Positions 10,471 through 22,087 are shown, numbered from the stretch's first letter. The stretch is 64,000 nt of DNA from Undaria pinnatifida (GCA_012845835.1 JABAKD010000002.1:26087210-26151209), one strand, 5' to 3'. Notes: a model not told the origin generated them from the sequence alone. A program made the numbers and translations.

Positions 10471-10879
10471 AAATCCTTCATCGATCGCTGTGCACAGTAA
10501 TAAATATTTAATGTCGCACTAAAATGTTGTATGTATTGCATCGCTTTTTTTAACATCAACTGAACTACTTCGAAGTATTTTTTCAAGAGTTTCAAAGAGT
10601 GTCTGAGCGTTTCTGCAGAGAGAGGAGGAAAGAAGGGCCAGGCAGGGGCGGGGGGGCGCGCGCAGTGTCTGTGGGTACCGAATCGGTTAGCGAAGACGCT
10701 TGTTGCTCCGTTCGACGAGCTACCATCTTCAACAGAGAGGCAAGGAAGGGCCAAAAGGTGCCCGCGTCGCTCGGTTGTGGAATCGACCATATAATAGCCC
10801 CGTTCGAGACTCCACAACGGAGGGAAAAATTGACGACGACGAAAGATTGGCGAGAACACTGACTGTAACGTTCCGCCGA

Positions 10880-10985
10880 CTCTTTTTAGCTCATACTTCG
10901 AAGTATATATCACCGACCTGTATCCTTTACGAGGGTATGCACACCCCGTAACACGCGCGATCGAAGCATCACACGCAGCTTTCAA
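10880..10985 (-). repeat. F5 repeat fragment
   Basis: CACCGACCTGTATCC, GTAACACGCGCGATCGAAG and CATCACACGCAGCTTTC match the F5 family read backwards. The palindrome TACTTCGAAGTA sits at 10894. Confidence 0.55.
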
Positions 10986-11407
10986 AGCTGAGTTCTGATC
11001 AGAAAACCTTTTTGGTCGACCTCACACACACAGACACGCACATCTCAAGTGTAGTTTTCATTTTTTTGAATACATGGTTTGGGATCAGTAAGGCCTCATC
11101 GATCACTGCTGGTTGGTTGGCGGTGACGAAGTCGGAGTCCAAAACTACAACAATGCAGAGACTCGCACGGGCCGGGTGCAGCATGGCCCCTACTCGTGCT
11201 GCTGCTCTCTCGCTCACGCTACCCGTGGACGGTTGACCACGTCGCGCACTTCTGGTGTTTTGGTCAATGTTATATGTTAATTAATGTGAGTCGCCCCACG
11301 GCAGACAGCGGTTTGTTGTGTGACCACGGAGGACTTGATTATTATGCGAGCTCATGTGAGAACAACAACAACAGCAGGGCTCTTGTACTTTGTGGGCCAA
11401 AAAAAGG

Positions 11408-11532
11408 TTTCTGGGAATGTATCTGGGGACATTTCTGGGAACGTTTCTGGGAATGTTCCTTGGAATGTTTCTGGTAATGTTTCTGGTAATGTTCCTGGTA
11501 ATGTTTCTGGGAATGTTCCTGGGAACGTTCCG
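11408..11532 (+). repeat. 12-bp minisatellite
   Basis: About ten units of TTTCTGGGAATG with TTCC/TTTC and GGGA/GGTA variants. Confidence 0.9.
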
Positions 11533-12471
11533 GTTGAGATCCTAAACCGAGGAGCTACCGGTTTTAGTCTTGTACGCTCACACGAGTGTGTGTTTGTTCT
11601 ATTAATAATAGGACCAGTCTATTGGCACACACAAGCGTCGGTCGGGTTGCTCGACACGAACGCCTTCGAAGTCATGTGTCGGGGGGCGAGACATTGAGCT
11701 CCTCGCGTGGTATAGGAGCTCCCGAAACTCCCGCTGCACCCTTACCTGTTTCCCGCGAGATGACTCATCATGCTAACTCTTAGCTTCGCCGGAGGCACGG
11801 GTCAAAGTGCCCCCGTCATCGTTATATCCCGAATAGGCGGGTTGGGGAGGTGAGGATGTGCGTGCTCTGCTTTGGCGAGCTGGTATCATCTTCGGCAGAG
11901 GCAAGGCACCTGCGGGCCAAGAGAGCCCGCGCGTGCGTCGTTCCGAACCGAACCGAACCGATCTCTAGCGAAAAAAGAACGCGACGCGTGCGCTACTGCA
12001 CCGTTCGTTGTGTAAGCCGTTGATACTCGAGGCTTCGGCAGAGGCACACGACGAGGCGGTAGTGGCCGTTTCCCACGTGTGCTCACAAGATGTACAAGAA
12101 ACACACGATGGTACACGTGGTACGACAAGATACTGTGCCCGCGTAAGGCCCAAAGTGCTGGGTGCAATATTTTATAAAGTCTGTCGTTTCTCTGCTCGCT
12201 CTAGCTTTGTGCTTACTTCGTGGTGTGTTTTTTTGGGCTTGGTAAGTTTCTTGGACTTTCCGTTAATTTTCCGGAGGTGCCGGACCTAAGGCTGCTCGAA
12301 CATATACATACAGAGCAATGCACAAAAAATACACGCGTCGCTTTCGTAAGCGTGCGCGATACATGCCAACAAACTATAGTACGCTAGACGTGCACGCTTT
12401 TTTCCCTTCTAAGTAAGGGGTGACCTGCTTGAGGAGCTCTATGTATCATACCCCCCCCCCCAGGAAAAAAA

Positions 12472-12562
12472 ACGGTGCTCCGTCTCGAAAGGGATGCTTG
12501 GTCAAATGGTCAAACGACCTAGAGGCAAGCAACAAATGAGCACGCCCTCCGCCCCCCTCCCA
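12472..12562 (+). mobile_element. F13 repeat
   Basis: GGTGCTCCGTCTCGAAAGGGA, GGTCAAACGACCTAGAGGC and AGCAACAAATGAGCACGCC, ending in a C-rich stretch. A TGGTCAAATGG word resembles a Pol III A box, but I see no B box. Confidence 0.65.
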
Positions 12563-12730
12563 AAAACAAACAAACAAACAAACTGGTTTTGAGATAATTG
12601 AAAGGTCACAACCCGATGCACAAACAACCCACGGCCTCTAGAGTAGGGATACAAAATATTCAACTTGCCAAAAAACAAAAACGACACATCTTGCGACAAT
12701 TAGGGGGTTAAGGAGCTCCGTCAACTCTTG

Positions 12731-12994
12731 AGTCTTACTACGGTAGCCCCCCCCAACTTTTTTTCACCGAAATCGCCGGTTTCTAAACCAGCTCTCCCGG
12801 TCGTGTCTTCTGAAATCCGGTGTCCCTCGACACCCCGACGTCATCGATCGATAGGTCTTTGCACACACAAGAAACTATGTGGATGTACTTTTCTTTCAAT
12901 AGTATCCTTTCTTGTGTCGAGCAGCCACGAAACGTTCGTGAAAAGAAAATCGCTGTTTTTTTTGGGGGGGGGAGGGCTATCGTAGAAATCAGTC
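12731..12994 (+). mobile_element. F3 MITE, copy b (264 bp)
   Basis: Left TIR GAGTCTTACTACGGTAGCCC and right TIR (reverse complement) GACTGATTTCTACGATAGCCC, each adjoining a C/G tract. The interior is colinear with the other copies. This is the cleanest copy. Confidence 0.85.
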
Positions 12995-14067
12995 TTTTTT
13001 TGCAGAAAATACTTTAGCTCAAAAAGTGCGACCTCTCTCTGTCGAAGCGTGCGTCGCGCGCCGGTTTATTGCCTTTCGCGTGTTTGGCATAAGAGGACCG
13101 GACCACGGTGACCGTGCTGCCGACAGAGTAAAAGCTTGGTGGAGATCCTCTGGGCAGACAGAGGCGAAAGGGCGAACAAGATTTGTCCGCGGCGTGTGAA
13201 AACATTTTGTTTTTTTTGTGTGTGCCGAATAGGCGATTGATTTGAGGACGCGCGCGTGCTCTGTGAGAGCGCGGCGCTGCGTTTGTGGTAGGTAGATACG
13301 TAAGGTGTGGTGTCATCATCGTCAGCGTGGAAGGAGTGCAGCCGCAGGGGCATTTACGCTTCTCTCGTTTTGACGTGGTGCTACTACCATTACGGAGATC
13401 CATCGTTAGCAGGATGAATTATCAAACAACAACGGGGGCAAAAAAGCACCCCCGCGGCTTTGTGTAAAAGCGCTTGTTTTACAGTTTATTTCGTTGGCCG
13501 GTCTTGCCAAGCATACAGAGCCTGGATCGAACACAGTTGTAGCTAGCGCAGGATAGTGCTCGCGTATAAAGTGGCGATGATGCTTCCCTTTTTTTTTTTC
13601 GTGAAATTTCATCTTGTTAACAATGGAACAGAGAAGGTACGCAAGCACTTTTCGTCTGAGAAACGCTTTCCGAAATGACGGAATTCCTTGACCTGAAATC
13701 GCCGGAGAAAGCAAAACAATTTTGAAACATTTTTTTTGTTTTCTTGGCGTGATCTATTCTCGTTGCAGCATACCTAGAGGCCGCGCATTGGAAAGTTTTA
13801 TCCAGTACCTATCATAGCGGTTTTGTTTTTCTCCCCCCCCCAAAAAAAACATCGGTTTTTGGGGGTTAAGACATGTCTTAAGGTCCTTTCTAAAGGTGAC
13901 GAAAACTCAGGGGGAAAAGTGGTGTACGCCTCTACGGTAGCGTGCATCCACTCTCTCGAACGATTGGGGAGGGGGGGGGGGGGGTGTGCCACGCACCTAC
14001 CGCTTGTCCGAGGGTGCGGCTCCGGCGATGTTGAAGAGCACGAGGGCTAAAATGTGATCAGGTCATA
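12995..14067. other. No gene seen
   Basis: Unassigned. A weak F2 fragment lies near 13845-13900 (GGTTTTTGGGGGTTAAGACATG). Frames near 13014-13403 (-) show no family motif. Confidence 0.4.
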
Positions 14068-15092
14068 TATAGCCCTACCCACTGAGAGCTACTACTGAGT
14101 GTGACCAACAAAAACATCTATTTGTCGTTTTCGGGTTCGTGCTTTTGATTGAGTCATCGCCGACTTCGTGTAGCAGGGGGATCTCCGGGGCTATCCCCTC
14201 GCCGCAGAAGGGAGAGGCAAAGCTTCTGGGAATGCATAAGCCCCTTCGAGCCTCTTTTTGTTTTTTCGATGATGATTTGATACCGGGATTCGAACTTGCG
14301 CACACACCAGGCTCAGAAGCGAACAGTCTACCCACCCACTTGAGCTACTTAGTCACGGCATACATAAACCTTCGAGCTTCCCCCCCCCCTCCCCCCCTCG
14401 ATGATACCGGGATTCGGACCTTCGAGCTATTTTTGTTCCCCCGATGATACCGGGATTCGAACCCGCGCATGCACCAGAACTCAGAGGCGAACAGTCTATC
14501 CACTACACCACTGAGTCGCGTGCCTCAGCAGCTCAATGGGTAGTGCTGTATTACCCACATGGTAGACTGTTCGCTTCTGAGCCTGTGGTGTGCGGAGGTT
14601 CGAACGCCGTGCGACTCCGTAGCTCATCGGGTAATGCTATTCATATTTAACCAACATGGTATACTTTTCGCTTCTGAGCCTGGTCTACGGGGTTTCGAAT
14701 CCAGAAATTATCGGGGGGGGGGGGGAAGGCTCGAAGTTTTTGCTATAGCATTCCTAGGCACTTGTCTCCAGTCGCGGGAGGAGAGCCCCGGAGATCCCTG
14801 TATCGAAATCGGCGTGATTCAATCAGCGACACTCGAAAACAGATGAGATATTTCTGCTGGTTTTACGGCACTGCCCACTAAGCTACTGAGTCACGTGACC
14901 ACTGTTGTGGTGGTGAGTAGCTCAGTGGGCTATACAGCGCCACCCACCGAGCCACACTAAGCTACTGAGCCACGTGATCACTGTTGTAATGTTGAGTAAC
15001 CCAGTGTGGGTTATACAGCGCTATCCACTGAACTGACTGAGTCACGTGGCTAAGTAGCTCTCAGTGGGTAAAGTAACCAACACAATAGTGGG
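14068..15092. repeat. Array of tRNA-like segments in both orientations
   Basis: At least seven A-box-like words (TAGCTCAGTGGGTA variants) and four B-box-like words occur here. The best unit is minus-strand 14440-14520: A box TGGTGTAGTGG, CTGTTCGCCTCTGAG, and B box GGTTCGAATCC in a CGGG/CCCG stem. Further units are 14270-14355 (-), 14521-14605 (+) and 14606-14712 (+). From 14870 to 15075, A-box halves face each other and form palindromes around CACGTG. I could not fold any unit into a full cloverleaf with a sensible anticodon stem, so I call these tRNA-derived relics, not tRNA genes. Confidence 0.6.
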
Positions 15093-15875
15093 CGTCGCGG
15101 CTCACCAGGGGTGTGTGCGCGCGTTGCGTATGGCCGCGAGAGAGATGCCCTTACGGTGTCCGGCGTGATGATGGTAGGTGGAAGTAGAGTGTCGCAGAAG
15201 GAGGCAGCGAGAGCAAGGGACTGCGTGGAGCGAAAAAACGCAGGCGATCAGAGATAAAATGTCTGAGAGTAAGCACGTCCAGACACGACGTACAGACTGA
15301 AGGGGCAAGGAGGATAGAGAATGCAGAATAGCCTGCGTACACCCCACGTCAACGACCGTGGTGAGTTAGAGGCCGGCGTATACGGAGTGTGTGCCGGATG
15401 GAGGGGTTAGGTGGTTGGTTTGCGTGTGTGCGGGTACCGGAACGTGACAGGCTGTGTGTGGGTCAGCCCCGAGGGTTTTCACCTGCCCCCCCCCCCCCCC
15501 CCCCCCGCCCCCTCTTGATACTGCGATTTCGTTGAGGGGACCTGGATCTACCAGAAAGAAGCAAGAGATATACCAGTACCAGTAGTCGGGAGGAGGAGGA
15601 CGTGGATGCACATATGTGCCCGCCGTGTGACACAACAATAGAGAGTTGGACTCACGTAGTAGGATAATGTGAAATACACAAGGAGGAACGGGGTGCGCTA
15701 GAGGAGGAGATGAGGAAATTAGATGAATGTGAAACGTAAGAGTTTGGTAGACCTGAGAGTAGCGAGAAAACCGTCGCTTTCCTATTAATAGGAGATAGAT
15801 GGTGGCCGCAGACGGCGAAACAGGACGGGGACAGGATAAGCAAACAGTCTTTATGTAATATATGGAAAAAGCGTA
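15093..15875. other. No gene seen; poly(C) at 15486
   Basis: Contains a run of 21 C at 15486-15506. The 173-residue minus-strand frame crosses this tract and shows no family motif. Confidence 0.4.
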
Positions 15876-16007
15876 CTGAGCGCCCAAACGTTGGAGGTAT
15901 CTCTATTAGGAGTAGGAACGGCGCTCCGTCTCGAAAGCGATTCGTGGTCAATGGTCAAACGACTAAGGCAAGCAACAAATGAGTATACGCCCCCCCCCCC
16001 CCCCCCC
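15876..16007 (+). mobile_element. F13 repeat with poly(C) end
   Basis: Starts near GAGCGCCCAAACGTTGGAGG, continues GCTCCGTCTCGAAAGCGA and ends in a run of 17 C at 15990-16007. The reversed copy at 48560-48700 confirms the same 5' extent. Confidence 0.7.
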
Positions 16008-16010
16008 TTC

Positions 16011-16255
16011 CTCTTCGATGCTCGCGGGGCAGGAAAACACAAAACACAAATATTCTTCCTTGTAAAATGCTGCGTAAAAACTGGTAAGCTACGGTCTTTG
16101 CCTCCTGAAATGATCGTCCTGTCACCTCGGCCTTTAATGAAGACGAACACGCGTCATAATACCGCAGCGCACAACGTAAGGGGAAAGTAGAGGGTGTTAG
16201 TCTGTTTGACCACTGGTATGATGTTAACCAGTTGCCTACTACCCAAACTTAACCT
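16011..16255 (+). repeat. F14 repeat, first copy of a direct pair
   Basis: Runs from CTCTTCGATGCTCGCGGGGC to CCTACTACCCAAACTT. A second copy at 16872-17117 is highly similar throughout. The pair brackets the F1 copy. Confidence 0.8.
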
Positions 16256-16265
16256 TTGTCCCCCT

Positions 16266-16871
16266 ATAAAATACATATAATAGTTAGCCTCGGTTGGCAC
16301 CGACGCTGTAAAACGTTTTATGTATATTGGGGTCGGCGTTGGTTGGCAACGACGCTGTAAGACATGCCAATCACTGCGTGAGCTACGGTAGACAGCCAGG
16401 GTACCGTTCTTTTTTTTTTTCTTCTTTTTTGGCGGTCGCCGGGATGGTCACCGAGTTAGATCATATTGTGCGGGGCGGAGAACCCTAACTCCTTACAAGG
16501 GGAAGGATCGCATCACGTAGTGTGAATATGGTAAGGCACCCACGAGGCAGTTACAGAGTGATACCCATTGCTGTCTCAGGAGTGGCCACACCAGAAAACA
16601 ACGTATAACTCATTGGCGCTGTCATCCATAAGCAAGAAAGTAGGCACAAGGTGCCGAAGTCCGTCTTACGAGCGGTTCTTGGAAGGATGCAGCTCACCCT
16701 TCATGCGACTCACCGAGCACCTCACGGCGCTTCGCGCTTGGTGCGAGCGATGTCTGCCTGGTTGGTGAAAACCCGACGTGGCCCGTCCCTGCACAGTAGG
16801 GATGCTAGGGTCTATGGTCATACGACCACGGCCATGTACAAACTGAGTACACCCGCCCCCCGCCCCCCCCC
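16266..16871 (+). mobile_element. F1 repeat, copy 2, complete
   Basis: Full-length relative of 83-702, from ATAATAGTTAGCCTCGGTTG to the C-rich end near 16855-16871. It shares with F13 the 3' module GGTCA-ACGAC...GGC...ACAA...GAGTA just before the C-tract. Confidence 0.8.
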
Positions 16872-17117
16872 CTCTTCGATGCTCGCGGGGCAAGAAATCA
16901 CAAATATTATTTTCAGCGTAAAAATGCTGTGTAAAAACTGGTAAGCTGAGGTCTCCGTTTCCTAAACTTATGGTCCTGTCACCTCGGCCTTTAATGAAGA
17001 CGAACATGCGTCATAATACCGCAGCAAACAACGTTAGGGGGAAAGTAGAGGGTGTTAGTCCGTTTGACCACTGGTATGAGGTTAGCCAATTGCCTACTGA
17101 CCCAAACTGAAGCTTAA
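16872..17117 (+). repeat. F14 repeat, second copy
   Basis: Direct repeat of 16011-16255. A third, shorter relative of its 3' end (TTAGTCCGCCTCGTCACTG to CCTACCCAACCTG) is at 17343-17405. Confidence 0.8.
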
Positions 17118-17690
17118 CACCTACCCCCCCCCCCTGAACCGGCGGGATACAGCAGGTCGGCCTGATACACGGGGTCGGACGTGTCAATATCCACGCGGTT
17201 CCATTTCCTGGGGAAACCTGTGAGAGTATTTTTTTTCGATTTCGACATCTGGGGAAAGTCACAGAAAAATTTATTATTGGTGGATCTGGTGAAACCCACG
17301 ACCCCCAAAAACCATGGTCCTGCCGACGACGCCATTTGTTAGGGAATTATAGGGTATTAGTCCGCCTCGTCACTGCCAAAAGGTTGACCAAATTGCCTAC
17401 CCAACCTGTGAGCCTTGTGACAACAAACCGAGTGCTACTGCTGCTGTGATTTACTTTTTGTTCCTTAAATCAACGCAAAAACAACGCAAGTAAGTTTTGA
17501 TTTGTTCAAATGGTCCCTCTTGTCAAGACAACAACGTTCAGCGTTTTGATGTATTCTCATATTTCGAAAGTTCCTTTTTGTTTACGGTACACAACAATGA
17601 CGGCATAAGTTTAAAAGTTTCCATATTGTTAATACAAACGAAAAAAGGCAAAAAATGTACGAACGTACTCTCATATACATATATATTGTG
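17118..17690. other. No gene seen
   Basis: Unassigned between F14 and F5. The minus-strand frames at 17011-17335 show no motif I can name. Confidence 0.4.
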
Positions 17691-17694
17691 AGAT

Positions 17695-17880
17695 AAAAAT
17701 ACTCTTCCAGCTGTGGGAATCGAAGGTTTCGTCGAAAGCCATCTTTGCCAGCTGTGTGTGATACTCCGATCGCGCGTATTACTTGGTGTGTGTCCTCATT
17801 AAGGATATAGGTCGGCGATTCCCCTTAGAAACTACAGCAGCGTAGCTTGTACCAGGGTCAATATTGTTATATCACACTAT
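17695..17880 (+). repeat. F5 repeat, 3' truncated
   Basis: CCAGCTGTGGGAATCGAAGG, GTGTGATACTCCGATCGCGC, ATATAGGTCGGCGATTCCCC and GTACCAGGGTCAA. It stops where other copies continue into CAGGGTGATGTTAGTCAG. Confidence 0.7.
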
Positions 17881-18164
17881 AACACACCTCCTACTGGTAA
17901 TCGCTCGCCCCACCCCCCTCCCCCCCGCCCCCCAGCGATACCACGCTCCACGCTGACTCATCACAACATTTCGAATACTTGTATAAAAAAAACACCATAT
18001 ATATAGAGTTGCACCCCAAGTTTTGGGAAGAAAATATGAGAAGATTGATAGTGTGAGGATGAACAAAAAAAAGGCTGTAAGTAAGTATGCAGAAAAAAGG
18101 GTTCATTTCTTTCATTATTATTATTGTTATTTTTTTTTGGGGGGGGGACTTTTCCCGTGTGCTA

Positions 18165-18370
18165 TCCTCGCACTTTTTTTCTTTCGCTCCTTCTTCTCCC
18201 TCCCTAGGCGTGACTCAGATCCGGGGTCACTACTACAAACAGGCTCTTCAACCCCCCCTCCCCCCCCTTCCCCCCACCGGTACGGTACGCGCTTCTGTTT
18301 TTTTTTGCGGGAAACACTCAGCCCTTATTCTTCCCTCTTGTTGTCGACTCGCGCCGAATTGTAACGGTTA
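18165..18370 (-). mobile_element. F6 SINE body
   Basis: Reverse of the 5660 and 51955 copies: GACTCAGATCCGGGGTCACT, GGTACGGTACGCGCTTC and GTCGACTCGCGCCGAATTG. Confidence 0.65.
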
Positions 18371-18384
18371 ATAGTATCGTAAAA

Positions 18385-18625
18385 AATGAAAATACACCCC
18401 ACATCCGGCTGTGGGAATCGAAGATTTCGTCGAAACTCATCTTTGCAACAAGCTGTGTGTGCTACTAGTGCTACTCCGACCGTGCGTATCACTGGGGAGG
18501 TGTGTCCTCTTTAAAGGATATAGGCCGGTGACTCCCCTTACTTAAAACTAGCTGTACTATCAATAGCAGGGTCCCAACAGGGTGATGTTAAATCATATCT
18601 GTGCACGGAAACTACACAAAACCGG
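18385..18625 (+). repeat. F5 repeat, near full length
   Basis: AAATACACCCCACATCCGGC to ATCTGTGCACGGAAACTACA, covering all F5 landmarks in order. Confidence 0.75.
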
Positions 18626-18737
18626 TTTTTGAGAGGGCGGACAAAAATCTGATGGCTGTGCGGAAAAGCATCAGTCTGTTATGTATATCATCATGTAGTC
18701 GTATAACCGGTGAAGGGGATGGCGGGGTTTTTTAGAG

Positions 18738-18812
18738 GGGGGGGGGAAGAGGGGTTGAACAAGGGGGGAGGGGAGGGGGGTTGAAAAAGGGGAGAGGGGG
18801 GGGGGGCGAGTT
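18738..18812. repeat. G-rich tracts
   Basis: Several runs of 7-11 G separated by A-rich spacers. Potential quadruplex-forming sequence. Confidence 0.75.
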
Positions 18813-20172
18813 CCAGCATTTCTAGGTCGCATCAATGTACGGGGGCTGTTCCTAGCAGACCAAGGGTACGATGGGGGGGTCGCTTATCGGGGATTTGTTT
18901 GCAGTGGTGGTTTGTTTTGGGGTTACTCGGGCGAGTGACCTCTCTCTCTCTCTCTCTATTACCTTGCGGTCTTAATTAAGCTTAGCGTTGTGCTGTTTTT
19001 AATTTCTTCCGATTTTGAGTCTGCTGCTGCGGTTGTGGAAGGGTAAAAGCTACGCTGCGCCAAGAGCAATCGCCTAAAGTTTTTTTTCTCCGTGAGGCAC
19101 AGAGTCATGATACTTCAATACCCGGCGGTGGAAACGGGAGTATGATACTACAATACCGCTGGAGCTAGGTGTAGGCCATGGTGGGGCCAGGTGTAGGCGA
19201 TGGTGGGGGCGGCGGGGAAGGAGGGGCGGCGGGGAAGGGGGTGCGGGGAGAAGGTTGATTTGAACTTGAAGACCGTGTGAAGGAATCGGAGCTACTGCAC
19301 GGATGGCTGGAAAGGTGAAGAGGTGATATATCACAAAGTCGGGTACCTTGTGTGGTGCTTATTTTTCTGGCGGGGGTTTTGATTTTTTTGTAGACTGCGC
19401 GCTCGTTTGTATCGTGCGGTGAGGGATTCAACTATTTTTTACCTTTTCGTTTCTTTTTGGTTTTTCATTTTTTGTTTTCTTTCTCTTTCTTCGTGGGGAT
19501 GTTTGTGACATGGTGTTTAGCCCTGGGAGCCTAAGAAAGGTATTATAGGATCCAGGAGATGCGGATACGGTATAAAACGGTTTCGATAACCTTTGAAGGC
19601 ATGTATGTGCGCGCCCGTCGGCACTCCACGGTGTGGTAGGCCGACACGTACGTGCGTCACAGACGCGAAAGCCGGGGAGCTTGCCCGATTCTCCGGGGTG
19701 TAGTTCGTGTTATCGGCGGAATAAGTCCCCAGCTCTAATGCGTTGCCGCACCGAGACTATGGTAGGAGCTTCACGCGCCCTTGGTAACCGGCGTGGAACC
19801 TACGGCGGAAAAAGGAGCGCCGTCTTCGCGTAGTACGACAGAGCGAGATAAAATGCTCGTTGTCAATCAACTTGGCGGTGGTAAATGTACCACAGCAGTG
19901 TTGAAGCACTTTCGTCATGATTGATATTGAGACAAACGACGAGAGCGCAAACGATCGTCGAGGCACTCTCGCCGATATGCTCGTGCGCCAGAGACGCGAG
20001 ACGGTGAAAAGTGCTTGCCTTGTTATCCCGAGGGCCTAGTCTCGCCGGGCAATTACGGTGGGGTCAGACGTACACAAGGTGTGTGATTCAAGCCTACGTA
20101 GGGGGGGGGGGGGGCTTTCGGGGGGGAGTTTTTTTTTTGCCGCGGAGGTGTCGGTGTCACTCGCGCGAGTGA
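18813..20172. other. No gene seen
   Basis: Includes a (TC)n stretch at about 18942-18957. A module at 19042-19140 (GGTAAAAGCTACGCTGCGCC ... GTGAGGCACAGAGTCATG) recurs at 20560-20650. Confidence 0.4.
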
Positions 20173-20199
20173 CCCCCCCCCCCCCCCCCCCCCCCCCCC
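20173..20199 (+). repeat. Poly(C), 27 bases
   Basis: Uninterrupted C run that abuts the truncated F1 copy on its 5' side. Confidence 0.95.
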
Positions 20200-20202
20200 T
20201 GA

Positions 20203-20480
20203 AAACAAAGTATAACTCATTGGCGCTGTCATCCATAAGCAAGAAAGTAGGCACAAGGTGCCGAAGTCCGTCTTACGAGCGGTTCTTGGAAGGATGCAGC
20301 TCACCCTTCATGCGACTCGCCGAACACCCCTCGCGGCGCTTCGCGCTTGGTGCAAGCGATGTCTGCCTGGTTGGTGAAAACCCGACGTGCTCCGTTTCGG
20401 CATAGTAGGAATGCGAGGGTCTATGGTCATACGACCACGGCCATGTACAAACTGAGTACACTCCCCCCTCCCCCCCCCTC
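20203..20480 (+). mobile_element. F1 repeat, copy 3, 5' truncated
   Basis: Begins at the internal F1 position GAAAACAAAGTATAACTCAT and ends in C-rich sequence from 20461. Confidence 0.75.
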
Positions 20481-20739
20481 CGCCCGTGCTCCTTTTGTGC
20501 GGTGTTTAAGTTTTCGTGCGCTGAAATATGGCAATAATGGTCATTCGCAAATGGAAATGGTAAAGCTACGCTGCGCCTTAAAAGCAAAACATAAACAATC
20601 TTTTTTGTCCGTGAAGCACAGAGTCACACTTGTGCGAGTGCTGAAAAGTCGGTAGGGGTTTGCACTTTTCGCGCCAAAAAAAGGTATACCCTCTGCCCAA
20701 TTGAGCTCCTCAAGCGAGGGACCGACGCGTACGACGATA

Positions 20740-21000
20740 GAGATGCACCGCGTTTTTTTTCTGGGGGTTTTCCTCAACTTTTGGGAGCTTTTTAAGACAT
20801 GTTCCCCCTCTCCCAAAAAAAAACTGATTTGCTGGGGGGAGAAAAATGAAACTGCTTTTCTTTTATCCTGGATGAAAAATCCCTCAGGTCTGGCCCAGGT
20901 ACATAATAACGAGAATCATGCAAAAATTAAGGGGGCGTATTTTCCAACGATTTCGGGTTAAGGAGCCCTCCCGTCGTTCAGAAACCTTTTCGGACGAAAA
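20740..21000 (+). repeat. F2 dispersed repeat
   Basis: AACTGATTTGCTGGGGGGAG, TTATCCTGGATGAAAAATCC and GGGTTAAGGAGCCC match 7330-7545 and the reversed interior of 25871-26310. Confidence 0.55.
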
Positions 21001-21683
21001 AAGTGCAAGTAGTAGAGCTCTATCGTAGCACGCGTGGGGGATGGTGCAATCTCGCTTGTTCGTCTCGGGTTTTTTGCAGCGCGCTTAGCAGCGCTCAGTT
21101 CTCTCTGTCCGAGTGTGAAGGAGTCGTGGTGCCGGATTCTATTAATAGTGGATATTTAGTGGGTGACCCGGGCGTTGAAGCTTAAGCTCGACATCGATTG
21201 TTTTTATTGCTGTGACGTGTGCTATCCGACACAAAGGTCCATCCAGCGTGTACGTGTGCCAGTGGTAACAAAAAGAGACGAAAAACAAAGAATGAATGTA
21301 CTGTAGGACTATTATATAAGAAGACGCGTAAAAGAACGACATCTATCCCAAACCGATTGACGAACAAAAACCCTCCTAAAAAAACACAAAATGCCAAAAT
21401 GTGCCCCTGCATCTCATCCGTCAAATAGCAACTGCTGTGAGCCCCCCCCCCCTCCAACATCTACAACGAAGTATAAGCCAAAAACCCGCTGTCCACATAG
21501 CAAAAATGGCTGATGTGTAACTGCAACGCGCGCATGTTTCGACGCGCCGAAGGATATGCGGTGGTGGTGGTCTAATATACTGCTATTATTGTTTCTGATT
21601 TTGCACAAGAGAAAAAAACGTCCCTGCCGTGTCGCTCCCTCATCCTGTACCCTTATATACCTTCCGCAACCCCTCCCCAAACA
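21001..21683. other. No gene seen
   Basis: Unassigned; only short chance frames. Confidence 0.4.
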
Positions 21684-21772
21684 TGCTACTACTACTACTA
21701 CTACTGCTACTACTACTACTACTGCTGCTACTACTACTACTATTACTACTGCTACTACGACTACTACTGCCG
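21684..21772 (+). repeat. (CTA)n microsatellite
   Basis: CTA/CTG triplets with occasional TTA. It gives spurious poly-Leu and poly-Thr frames. Confidence 0.95.
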
Positions 21773-21859
21773 TTACTCACTATATATATACCGTTGACCC
21801 AGCCGACCCGTTGACCCAGCCGACCCCCACGGTAAGGGCACAGTCCCCTCGCCCGGGGA

Positions 21860-21912
21860 GGACGGGGGGGGGGGGGGGCGGGTGACGGGGGGAGGGGGGG
21901 GGGGGAGGGGGC
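21860..21912. repeat. G-rich tract
   Basis: Three G runs of about 7-12 near a CCCCTCGCCCGGGGA palindrome. Confidence 0.85.
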
Positions 21913-22087
21913 ATATCATCAAGTTACTAAGGTATAGCCCTAACTAACTAAGAAGGTTGTTGCTTAGGATCTACATGACAATAATTATATAATAATAGGT
22001 CTACTACTAATATTACTAATAGTAATAGTAACAGTTTGTTGATTATCTGGTACGATTTGGGGATCTCGATTATTACCGGGCGCCTGT

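Larger units (their letters stand above)
9391..12060 (+). repeat. Cluster of a ~55-bp dispersed repeat (TTCGGCAGAGGCACG)
   Basis: Copies begin near 9391, 10042, 10732 (weak), 11783, 11890 and 12035. The best copies share TTCGGCAGAGGCACG, then CAAAGTGCCCSCGTC, then a Y-rich CCGAATA. Several are preceded by GAGCTGGTAKYATCTTC. This spacing of 0.1-1 kb is not a tandem array. The 207-residue frame at 9377-10000 overlaps one copy and is not convincing as a gene. Confidence 0.55.

Noticed and set aside
10458-10985. 175-residue minus-strand open frame
   Set aside because: It covers parts of two repeat families and has no recognisable motif.
11890-11950. U6 or U4 snRNA-like gene suggested by CTTCGGCAG and GGTAKTATC words
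   Set aside because: The resemblance covers only about ten bases; no further snRNA landmarks follow.
14440-14520. Functional tRNA gene on the minus strand
   Set aside because: The T arm is good, but no anticodon stem with a standard seven-base loop could be drawn.
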